From contig JBBRND010000022.1 of assembly GCA_038230515.1 (NCBI GenBank), positions 18,405 to 82,404 on the forward strand: a stretch of 64,000 bases of DNA. Direction: 5' to 3'. Source of the stretch: JAPLDB01 sp038230515. GTDB lineage: Bacteria > Bacteroidota > Bacteroidia > AKYH767-A > 2013-40CM-41-45. Under the pieces are notes generated by a model. It did not search any database, was not told the DNA's origin, and was given only the letters and a program-made list of their open reading frames with translations. Positions 24,425 through 33,000 of the stretch are shown here, piece after piece (the first letter of the stretch is position 1; every line of letters begins with the position of its first letter). Both the position numbers and the translations under genes were made by a program.

Positions 24425-24805
24425 TTTGGCTTTGCCAGGATCTTACGGGATTCCGGCTATTAATCAATCTTACGGGATTGCTAATTTTTTCAAACCAAGT
24501 AAAGTGTTCGCTTGGGCGACTCCGTCTTTTGGCGGATAAACTAAACTGAGTACTCTAACGTGAAGCTTTGTATTAAGATTATCAGAATATTAACTTTGTC
24601 TTACTGATGTAAGGAATTCAATAAATTGGAGCTATTTTTAAGCTAGAATTCTGTTTTTTAAAAAAAATTGGCGCATTTTTTTAAGAAAAAAACAGGTCTT
24701 AGAAATGACGTTAACCCATAATCTTCATACGTTTGTATAATAAACTTGAAATCCTGCGTACAAATGTCGAGTTTTGTATCACCAAAGACAAAGCCCAAAA
24801 AATTA
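24425..24805. other. Gap with direct repeat and possible -7 box
   Basis: ATCTTACGGGATT occurs twice, at about 24440 and 24468, 28 bases apart; the meaning is unknown. TACGTTTG at 24728-24735 matches the Bacteroidota -7 box TAnnTTTG but has no TTTG at the right distance. An in-frame ATG at 24746 would extend the next gene by 20 residues; those residues (KSCVQMSSFVSPKTK) spoil the signal peptide, so I treat them as untranslated. Confidence 0.4.
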
Positions 24806-27508
24806 ATGAGACAAAAGTTACCTCTTTTGATTTTTTTTCTTCTCTGCCTAACCTTTTTGAAAAGTAATGGTCAGGCACCTCCGGTTTTTGATTGGCAACA
24901 AAGTTTGGGAGGCACGAGTTACGATGCTGCAACAAACGTTTTCCTTGCTGACGATGGTGGATACATTTTAGTAGGCACTACAAACTCCAACGATGGAAAT
25001 GTTTCCGGAAATCATGGCTTGAGTGATGTGTGGGTGGTGAAACTCGATGCATCGGGCGCTCTGCAATGGCAGCATTGTTTTGGCGGAAATAAAGTGGATG
25101 GAGCTGTATCTGCAGTTCAGATTTCCGGTGGAAAAATATTCGTTGTTGCAAATACAAATTCAAACAATGGAATCGTTACGAATAATCATGGTGGAAATAA
25201 TAACACCAGTGACGTGTGGTTACTTGCATTGAATTCTACGGGAACTTTGTTGTGGCAAAAAACTTTTGGTGGCAGTTCTCCTGATGTTGCCCATGCCTTG
25301 ATAAAAACAAGTGACAATAATTTGTTAATCGGTGCAAGTACTGAATCAAACGATGGTGATATAACCGGCAATCATGGGGGCGAAGATTTCTGGCTGATAA
25401 AAGTTGACACGCTCGGAAATTTAATCTGGCAAAAATCATTAGGCGGAACGGGAACAGACATTTGCAATTCACTTACTGAGGCAACCGATGGCTACATTGG
25501 TGCAGGAAGCAGCAATTCAAACAACTGTGATGTAACCGGCAATCGTGGAGGAAATGATTTCTGGATTGTGAAAACAGATTTTTCCGGAAACCTGATCTGG
25601 GAAAAATCTTATGGCGGTTCCTCGAACGAATCTGCCTTAACTGCAATGACAAACGTTGCAGGAAACTTTGTGATTGGCGGTTATACAAATTCTCTTGACA
25701 GCGACATTATCGAAAACCATGGCAGCAGCGAGTTCTGGTTACTTGAACTTGACACGGCAGGAAATAAAGTTTTGCAATCAACTTATGGCGGCTCTAATTC
25801 TGACATTGCCTATTCAATAGTGCAGGCAGATACAACGGGATATTTGCTTGCAGGAGTTACTACATCTAATGATTATGATCTGCTAAATTCACAAACTCAT
25901 GGTGGTGAAGATTGCTGGTTAATGAAAGCTGATGCAACCGGAAACTTAATCTGGTCAAGAGTATATGGCGGCTCGCTGAATGATCGTGCGGCTTCCGTTT
26001 TCCAAACTGCAGATGGAGGATACATTATTGCTGGTTATTCGGAAAGTAATGACCAGCAAGTAAGCGGCAATCATGGTGGAAAAGATTTTTGGGTTGCCAA
26101 ACTCAGTTGCCTTAATCCAGTTGCGGCTTTTAATTTTTCTGATGACAGCGTTTGTGTGGGCGCGCTTATGAACTTTACAAATCATTCATCAAACTCGGCA
26201 GCATACACCTGGCTTGCTGATGGGATTCCATTTAATTTCAACACAGATGCAAACTTCCAGTTTATCATTGCGGGAACTTATCAGATCAGTCTGGTAGGTG
26301 CTACCTGTTACGCCAGCGATACAGCGAGCCATGATTTTATCGGGGTAAATCCTCATCCTTACTCTGTAAATCAGGATGCACCTTATGTTTGCACCGGAAG
26401 CAGCATCTCACTTAGTACGCAATATGCGGAAAGCTATTTGTGGTTGCCTGATAGTTTAACTACTTCGTCAATTCAAATTACATCGGGAGGAGATTATTCT
26501 GTAGTTACTGACTGGCATCAGTGCATTGTTACATCATCAGTAACAACTATTATTGAGCATCCATCTCCGGTTTATGATCTCGGCAATGACACCACATTCT
26601 GCCTCACCACCGTGTACACCATTCATTCCGCTCCGGACTATCAAAGCTATCTCTGGCAAAACGGAAGCACGGATTCGGTTTTCTTTACCAATGTCAGCGG
26701 GTTATATTATGTAACAGTAAGCACAGCATACTGTTCAACAACTGATTCAATAAATCTGACAACGATAGCTTGCAATTTGCCTGTTGCAAATTTCGCTGCA
26801 TCACAAACAAGCATTTGTGAAGGTACCTGCATCAGCTTTACCGATCTTTCTTCCAATGCGGATACATGGCAATGGAGTTTTCAGGGACCGAATACCACTT
26901 CTTCTACTGATCAAAATCCGGCAAACATTTGTTACAGCGTTCCCGGAACTTATGAAGTGGAATTGCTTGTTACCAATTCGATGGGCGGCAATGCGCTGAC
27001 TCTTTCGAATTACATTACTGTAAATGCTGTTCCATCTACTCCAACTGTTATCGTAAACGGATTTTGGCTCTCATCAAGTGTAGCTGCTGCTTCTTATCAA
27101 TGGTATTTGAACAGCACTGCGATCAATGGTGCTACCATGCAATCATACCCTGCCACGCTCGATGGTTTTTATTATGTTATAATTGATAACGGAACCGGTT
27201 GCACTTCAATGAGCGATTCTGTTTATATTGATGTAACGCTGGTAAATAACAACTCGCAAAATGCAAATTTTACCGTATCACCGAATCCTTCGCAGAATCA
27301 GTTTACGGTTTACGGTTTACAGTTTACCGATCGTAGTTTTGATCTGCTTGACGTAACCGGAAAAGTGGTGATGCACGGAAACTTAAATTCTTCTCTTGCA
27401 AAAACTTCAATCACCGTTTCAACATTGAATCTTGAAAACGGAATTTACTTTTTGAAAATAAATACTGACAAAGAATCGGTGGAACGGAAAGTTGTGATAA
27501 GCCGGTAA
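24806..27508 (+). CDS. T9SS-sorted protein with seven propeller repeats and PKD domains
   Basis: A 900-residue secreted protein. The signal peptide MRQKLPLLIFFLLCLTFLK sets the start at 24806. Seven repeats of about 58 residues follow (to about 430), each with W-[QE]-x-x-[FLY]-GG, a DGGY-type strand, SND-x(4)-NHGG, then [DE]-x-W-[LIV]-x-K-x-D-x-x-G. Seven such repeats fit a seven-bladed beta-propeller. Next come Ig/PKD-like domains, including ADTWQWSFQGPNT, and an Ig-like domain with YQWYLNSTAING. The T9SS type A sorting domain closes it (VSPNPSQNQFTV...LDVTGKVV...GIYFLKINT). Surface or secreted; ligand unknown. Four heptanucleotide repeats lie at the start of the sorting domain. Confidence 0.9.
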   Translation: MRQKLPLLIFFLLCLTFLKSNGQAPPVFDWQQSLGGTSYDAATNVFLADDGGYILVGTTNSNDGNVSGNHGLSDVWVVKLDASGALQWQHCFGGNKVDGAVSAVQISGGKIFVVANTNSNNGIVTNNHGGNNNTSDVWLLALNSTGTLLWQKTFGGSSPDVAHALIKTSDNNLLIGASTESNDGDITGNHGGEDFWLIKVDTLGNLIWQKSLGGTGTDICNSLTEATDGYIGAGSSNSNNCDVTGNRGGNDFWIVKTDFSGNLIWEKSYGGSSNESALTAMTNVAGNFVIGGYTNSLDSDIIENHGSSEFWLLELDTAGNKVLQSTYGGSNSDIAYSIVQADTTGYLLAGVTTSNDYDLLNSQTHGGEDCWLMKADATGNLIWSRVYGGSLNDRAASVFQTADGGYIIAGYSESNDQQVSGNHGGKDFWVAKLSCLNPVAAFNFSDDSVCVGALMNFTNHSSNSAAYTWLADGIPFNFNTDANFQFIIAGTYQISLVGATCYASDTASHDFIGVNPHPYSVNQDAPYVCTGSSISLSTQYAESYLWLPDSLTTSSIQITSGGDYSVVTDWHQCIVTSSVTTIIEHPSPVYDLGNDTTFCLTTVYTIHSAPDYQSYLWQNGSTDSVFFTNVSGLYYVTVSTAYCSTTDSINLTTIACNLPVANFAASQTSICEGTCISFTDLSSNADTWQWSFQGPNTTSSTDQNPANICYSVPGTYEVELLVTNSMGGNALTLSNYITVNAVPSTPTVIVNGFWLSSSVAAASYQWYLNSTAINGATMQSYPATLDGFYYVIIDNGTGCTSMSDSVYIDVTLVNNNSQNANFTVSPNPSQNQFTVYGLQFTDRSFDLLDVTGKVVMHGNLNSSLAKTSITVSTLNLENGIYFLKINTDKESVERKVVISR
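27302..27329 (+). repeat. Heptanucleotide repeat in T9SS linker
   Basis: Four 7-base units within the coding sequence, TTTACGG, TTTACGG, TTTACAG and TTTACCG, encode the short linker FTVYGLQFTD between the PNPSQN motif and the first strand of the sorting domain. A comparable heptad repeat is present in the T9SS gene at 52577-54571. Confidence 0.8.
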
Positions 27509-27691
27509 AAAACGGGAGAGCTGATTTGGAAAATCAGATGCCTGACGCAGGAAAAGTTCTTGGGTGTTTCTCAGTGGGTTTAGGTGTTGCGTTCATTCTT
27601 TACAATGTAAGCGAGGTGGAGGGAAGGATAACGAAGGGGATTAAGCAAAAAAATGCTTTGCTAAAGGAATAAATGAGGAATGCCTCTGGGC

Positions 27692-28006
27692 GAAAACGCA
27701 GTGGACAAGACCGGACTTAATATGGCGATGTCCGCAGTTGAAACGGATATGGCTCCCGAAACATTGGCGTTGTCCATTGCAATTGTGGGAGTCTGCTGCC
27801 AAAAATTGGAGAACGCCATTGTGAAATTGGCGATCTCTATTGTGAAATTCGCCTTGTGTAGCGTCACATTGGACAAGGGCAGTGATGAAATGGCGATGTC
27901 CATTTTCACAGTGGCGATTTCCAAAGAGACAGTTGCCTTTGCAAAAGTTACACCGGAGATGTCGTTAACAACATTTGCGATGGCACCCACAAGATTGGCG
28001 TTGTCC
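27692..28006. repeat. 21-bp tandem array C (15 units)
   Basis: Fifteen units of exactly 21 bases, starting at 27692 and every 21 bases thereafter, with a core ACATTGGCG followed by ATGTCC in the best units (for example 27755-27775, 27881-27901, 27986-28006). Units have diverged strongly, yet no base has been gained or lost. Both strands remain open, giving spurious 130- and 127-codon frames whose products are heptapeptide repeats (such as LALSIAI on plus, TVSLEIA on minus). The array starts about 180 bases after the stop of the T9SS propeller gene. Confidence 0.9.
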
Positions 28007-28183
28007 GTTGACTTTTCGGAATATTTAGCTGTGTGCTCTTTCATTTTCTTATCCTCACACCACTATCAGTAACACTTGCGGTCGAAAACGGGACATGTTT
28101 TTCAAAATACTTTTTGGGTGAGTGGAAGCTCCGAAATGAAAAGCGTTTCAACGAAAGTTGTTGGAGCGTGCAGATACTTTCCA

Positions 28184-28213
28184 TTTTATCAATGCAAACA
28201 TTCTTTATCTTTG
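28184..28213 (+). promoter_or_regulatory. Possible orphan promoter
   Basis: TATCTTTG at 28206-28213 is a perfect -7 box for the Bacteroidota primary sigma factor, and TTTT at 28184-28187 stands at the -33 position (18-base spacer). An ATG follows 15 bases downstream (28229). The downstream region is no longer a gene, so this may be the surviving promoter of a lost one. Confidence 0.4.
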
Positions 28214-28228
28214 TAACAACTAAAACCC

Positions 28229-28324
28229 ATGCGCCTCAAATATCTTTTTGAATCGATAATTATTTTTTCGGGAGTGTGGCGTTCTTTTCCTGACAGTTCG
28301 TTTTTTCTCCTGTCAGGTGGCTGA
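28229..28324 (+). pseudogene. Short frame behind an orphan promoter
   Basis: A 31-codon frame beginning MRLKYLFESIIIFSG: basic start then hydrophobic stretch, like the beginning of a signal peptide, ending at a TGA inside the first CTGACAG hairpin. Together with the T9SS sorting-domain remnant at 28842-29023 on the same strand, this could be the 5' stump of a decayed secreted-protein gene. The link between the two pieces is inference. Confidence 0.3.
28287..28318 (+). repeat. CTGACAGG hairpin element, copy 1
   Basis: CTGACAG at 28290-28296 and CTGTCAG at 28310-28316 form a seven-base stem around TTCGTTTTTTCTC. The whole element is nearly the reverse complement of the one at 28407-28438, so the two form a long-range inverted repeat around about 90 AT-rich bases. 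A third, decayed copy lies at 17653-17681. Confidence 0.6.
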
Positions 28325-28406
28325 TTTTTAAAAACGAAACATAAAAAAATAAAATACTAAATGATTGTATTATCATTGATAACTACCTGTATTATATTTA
28401 CAGAAA

Positions 28407-28438
28407 CATCTGACAGGGGAAAAAACTACCTGTCAGGA
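28407..28438 (-). repeat. CTGACAGG hairpin element, copy 2
   Basis: CTGACAGG and CCTGTCAG form an eight-base stem around GGAAAAAACTA. Read on the minus strand it matches copy 1 over about 28 bases (CCTGACAG, then GTTTTTTC, then CCTGTCAG). With copy 1 it could be the ends of a small non-autonomous element of about 150 bases. Confidence 0.6.
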
Positions 28439-28470
28439 GGTGGGTAGTTAAATTAGCTGTTATTTGATAA

Positions 28471-28508
28471 AAAAAGAAGCATTGAAAATATTTTCAATGC
28501 TTCTTTTT
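28471..28508. terminator. Perfect 38-base palindrome, possible bidirectional terminator
   Basis: The left arm 28471-28489 (AAAAAGAAGCATTGAAAAT) is the exact reverse complement of the right arm 28490-28508, with no loop. A-run on the left and T-run on the right give the form of a bidirectional Rho-independent terminator. No intact gene ends next to it; the nearest plus-strand gene stops almost 1 kb upstream. Confidence 0.55.
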
Positions 28509-28841
28509 ATTTTTAGGATATGAAAAGCTACCTTATAATCTTAATGTTACTTATATTACTAGAAGGAATTTCTTAAAAGTAGAAATTTAAATTGGTGCTT
28601 TGGATATAGCTCTGGTATTTTGTTTAATGGAACATCTGCCTCATTATTTACCTCATAGATAAAGAGTTGGGGGAGTTGTGTTTCTATAAGTGATTCCTTA
28701 GGGCAACTACTTTTTTATGTAGCTTATACGATACCGTTACCCGGGTGGAAAGTATAAAGTAAGAAGTAACAAGAGAAGCACTGCATCTGTTTTATCACAG
28801 TGGCTGGCAAAAGCTTTTTGTAAACTCAGAAAACATAGAAA

Positions 28842-29023
28842 AGCAAAGATTACCTGCTGCAACTGTTTGATGTAACTGCAGGGTGGTTTTTTCATCTTCA
28901 AAAAAAGCACAGCTACCTTACTTTTCGCAGGATGTAGATGTGGACAGTTTGAGTAAAGGAATGTATGTGGTAAGTTTGCTTACCAAGAAGGAGAAGTTGG
29001 TTGAGAAGTTTATAAAGGAATAA
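28842..29023 (+). pseudogene. Remnant of a T9SS sorting domain
   Basis: The last 30 codons before the TAA at 29021 read DVDVDSLSKGMYVVSLLTKK and then EKLVEKFIKE, an unmistakable T9SS type A C-terminus. Upstream the same frame gives RVVFSSSKKAQLPYFSQ, but the preceding DYLLQLFDVT lies in another frame. Adding one G in ACTGCAGGG (about 28877) restores LFDVTGRVVFSS, the normal motif, so a single-base deletion separates the halves. The frame is blocked by a stop further up. No matching body is recognisable, so this is the tail of a lost secreted-protein gene. Confidence 0.75.
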
Positions 29024-29104
29024 AAGAATTTGGAAGTTGTACAACCACCAGTGGCTAGGCTACCTCCCTAAACATTTTAAGATATATTCGCTTCCCATAT
29101 TTCG

Positions 29105-29842
29105 ATGCGCTACTTCCTCCAACTTTCTTTCAACGGCAAAAACTTTCACGGCTGGCAAATTCAGCAAAATGCACACAGCGTGCAGGCAGAATTGAACAAA
29201 GCGCTCAAGACATTGCTTAATGCAGGAACCGAAACTACTGGATGTGGCCGCACAGATACCGGAGTACATGCAGCAAAGTTTTTTGCGCACTTCGATGCGG
29301 TTGAAATAAAAGATGAAGTAGATTTTGTGTATCACCTTAATGCCTTGCTTCCTTTAGAAATTGCTGTGCAGAAATTAATTCAGGTAGGAGCAGCGGCACA
29401 TGCACGCTATGATGCCGCCTCGCGCACCTACAGGTATTTTATTCATCACAAAAAGAATCCGTTCCTGAACGACAGCAGCTATTTCTTTCCGCTTGATGTT
29501 GACATTGATTTGATGAATGAAGCTGCAAAAACGCTACAGGAATACAGTGACTTCAGTTGCTTTTCCAAAACTCATACGCAGGTAAAAACCAACATCTGCA
29601 AAGTAGCTTCTGCTTTTTGGAGGAAAGAAAATGAGCAACTCATTTTCGAAATCACTGCCGATCGTTTTCTGCGTAACATGGTTCGGGCAATCGTGGGCAC
29701 TATGCTGGAAGTAGGGGAGAAGCACATCACCATTACTGAGTTCAAAGAAATTATCGAAAACAAAAAACGCGCAAATGCCGGTGCTTCCGTTCCCGGCCAT
29801 GCACTTTTTCTGGTGGATGTAATTTATCCCTTTATCAAATGA
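29105..29842 (+). CDS. truA: tRNA pseudouridine synthase A
   Basis: Converts uridines 38-40 of many tRNA anticodon arms to pseudouridine. The 245-residue length is usual. Seen: the N-terminal strand MRYFLQLSFNGKNFHGWQ with its RNA-binding residues, the catalytic Asp51 in GCGRTDTGVHA, the ARYDAASRTYRY motif near 100, and the C-terminal RFLRNMVRAIVGTMLEVG near 190-207. It follows the 1.6-kb gap of repeats and gene debris and precedes the 1792-residue CotH gene with 160 bases between. Confidence 0.95.
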   Translation: MRYFLQLSFNGKNFHGWQIQQNAHSVQAELNKALKTLLNAGTETTGCGRTDTGVHAAKFFAHFDAVEIKDEVDFVYHLNALLPLEIAVQKLIQVGAAAHARYDAASRTYRYFIHHKKNPFLNDSSYFFPLDVDIDLMNEAAKTLQEYSDFSCFSKTHTQVKTNICKVASAFWRKENEQLIFEITADRFLRNMVRAIVGTMLEVGEKHITITEFKEIIENKKRANAGASVPGHALFLVDVIYPFIK

Positions 29843-30002
29843 AATATTTTAGCCGGCAATTCAATGACGGCCTAATCTTTATTAAATCTTCATCATTTTT
29901 TCTTCTTTTGTAAGATTTCGCCTAAAAAGTAGTGCAACAAAAAAAATCATAATCGGTATTTAATAAGCAGATCAAAGCCGTTCGGCTGCAACTGCGCCAC
30001 TT

Positions 30003-33000
30003 ATGAAGAATAAATATTACTTTGTAGCAACTTTTTTATTTTTTCTTTTCGGTTTCAGCATTCTCCATGCCCAGGTTGTAATCAACGAAGTGCAGACTTC
30101 TAACTTCGGTTCCATTCAGGACGAGAACGGATCTTACGGTGATTGGATAGAACTCTATAACACTGATACCTTATCAATTGATCTTACCGGATACGGATTA
30201 AGCAATAATGCATCGAAGCCGTTTAAATTCACATTTCCCTCTTTCAATTTACTTCCTCACGATCATGTATTGATTTTTGCTGACAACACAGAGAATACTC
30301 TCATCGGCACCCATTGGGAAAGTGCTGCAAAAGCAAGTGACTCGTGGCGCTATCGTGCAAATACGACAGCGGCAACTGATACCAACTGGCGTAATCTCTC
30401 TTTCAATGATGCTGTCTGGAGTTGCGGAAAGGGAGCCATCGGTTATGGTGATGGTGATGACAGTACTGTCGTTCCCGCTTGCATTTCCGTTTACATGCGC
30501 AAAACATTTTCAATTGTTGATACTTCAAAAATTCTTGATGGTGTTTTCAATATGGACTATGATGATGGATTTGTTGCTTATCTGAATGGAGTTGAAATTG
30601 CACGCGTCAATATAGGGCAGCCCGGCATTCGTCCGCTATGGAATAATCATTCTGTTGCTGCCTTTGAGGCGCAAATGTATCAGCACTTGCCCTGCGATTC
30701 TGTCCACCTCTCGCAGAATTTTCTCAGAGGCATTATTAAGAATGGAACAAATGTGCTTGCCATAGAAACTCACAACATAGTAACCAACGATAATGATCTT
30801 TCCTCTATTCCGTTTCTAAGTTTTAGACTTAAAGATTCAACCACCATGTTCAGCCCCGTGCCGGCTTGGTTTCCGAGCACACACCATCCGAAAGATTATT
30901 TTCATGCAGCATTTAAGCTGAGCAAAACAGGTGAAACAATTTTTCTTACCAATGCTTCTGCTACTCTAGTTGATCAAATAGCAGTTCCCGATCTTGAACT
31001 TGATAATTCGTATGCAAGGAATACAGATGGAGAAAATCTCTGGAAATATTTCAGCACAGCTACTCCTGATACAGCGAACAGCAACAGCAACGGTTACAGC
31101 GGTTATGCTACTATTCCGCTTTTCTCGCTTCAGGCAGGATTTTATACCGGAACTCAAACGCTAACCATTACCACGGCTTATCCCGGAGGTGTTATCCGAT
31201 ACACTACAAACGGAAACTTACCCAATGCATCATCCCCTCTTTATAATTCGCCTATTTCCATTACTCACACTACTGCTGTTCGTGCAAGAGTGTTCAGTGC
31301 AACAAGTTGTCCGAGTGAGACAGTAACTAATACTTATTTCATCAATCTCGATTGCAAATTGCCTGTATATTCCATTGCCCTAGATTCTGCTGACTTGTGG
31401 GATTACAACACCGGAATATTTGTGAAAGGTCCGAATGCGAGTCCGAATTCTCCATACTTAGGGGCGAATTACTGGCAAGACTGGGAGAAGTACATGTCAC
31501 TTGAATATTATGACAAGCAAAAAAACCGCGCCTTTAAATTTAATGCAGCTCTTAGCATTACCGGTGGTTGGAGCAGGCGGTTTTATCAAAAATCGTTAGA
31601 AGTAAAATTAAATGATCGGTTCGGCTTGTCAAAAATTCAATACGACTTGCTTCCTGATAAAAGCTGGATAACCAAATGGGACGATTTTTTATTGCACAAC
31701 ACAGGAAATGACTGTTTCGTAGCTCACATTCGCGATCCGATTATGGAACGGCTCATGAGAGGAACGAACTCCGATTACACTTCCTATGAGCCCTGTCTTC
31801 TTTATATTAATGGAGCGCAGTGGGGGGTGTATTACACAAAGGAAAATGATGATGATAATTTTGTAAAAGCCGAATATGGTTACAGGAAAGATCAGATTGA
31901 TCTGCTAAAGGAAAGCTATCTCTATCCTGACATTGAAATAAAGTGTGGCAGTGATACTGCTTTCAGAGCCATGTACAACTTTGCGATGCACACCAATCCT
32001 TCGCTGGCTTCTTTTTATTCTGGAATGGATTCATTGATTGAACTAAAAAATCTAACAGATTATTTTTCTGCTGAATGTTATTATCCGAATGACGACTGGA
32101 TGGGAGGTGTGAACAATAATTTGAAAATGTGGCGACCGAAGAAAACGGGAGGAAGATTTCGCTATATTCTTTACGATCTTGATTTTGGTTTCGGAATGTA
32201 TGGTCAACCAAGTGATGATATTCTTGCAATTGCCTTAAACCCAAATCCGCATAATTACAACAGCGATATTTTTCAGAAGTTGCTTCAGAATACTCAATTC
32301 AAGAATTATTTTATTAACCGTTATGCTGATCTGATCAATACAACATGGCTTCCAACGAATGTTTCCAACGTTGTAAGCGGACTTCAGGATTCAATGCGAT
32401 ACGATATGCATTTTCAGTATGACAAGTGGGGAGGAGGAGACACGAATACCTGGAAAACGAATGTGAACGCAATTCTTACATTCAGTAGTGCCCGCCCTGC
32501 TTATGCCCGTAATCAGATTCAGAGCGATCTCGGAATGACGGGACAGGTTACACTTACTCTTCAGGCATCTCCAGATGGAGCAGGACGAATTCAGATCAGC
32601 ACCATCACTCCTTCAACGCTGCCGTGGAGTGGAGTTTACTTCAACGGAAATCCTGTTACGATAACTGCAATTCCGAATTCCGGCTATACATTTAATCATT
32701 GGTTCAGCAATGTTGCAATTACTGCAAGTGATACAAATAAAAGTGTGACAAGGAATTTTACTTCGAGTGATGTCATAACTGCTTACTTCACTGGCTCGTC
32801 TGTTAGCCCCCAAATTACCATAAGCGAAATAAATTATAATTCCGATTCTGCAAGCAATGCAGGTGATTGGTTCGAGTTGCACAATCTTTCATCTGTTGAT
32901 CTTGATATTTCTGCCTGGAAAATTCGTGACGATAATGATCATCATGAATTTGTTTTTCCTCTCTCTACAATTCTTTCGGCAAACAATTATCTAGTAGTTT

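Noticed and set aside
27661..28072. 127- and 130-codon antisense frames over array C
   Set aside because: Fully explained by 21-bp periodicity; heptapeptide repeats in both directions rather than one selected frame. Kept as a finding for checking only.
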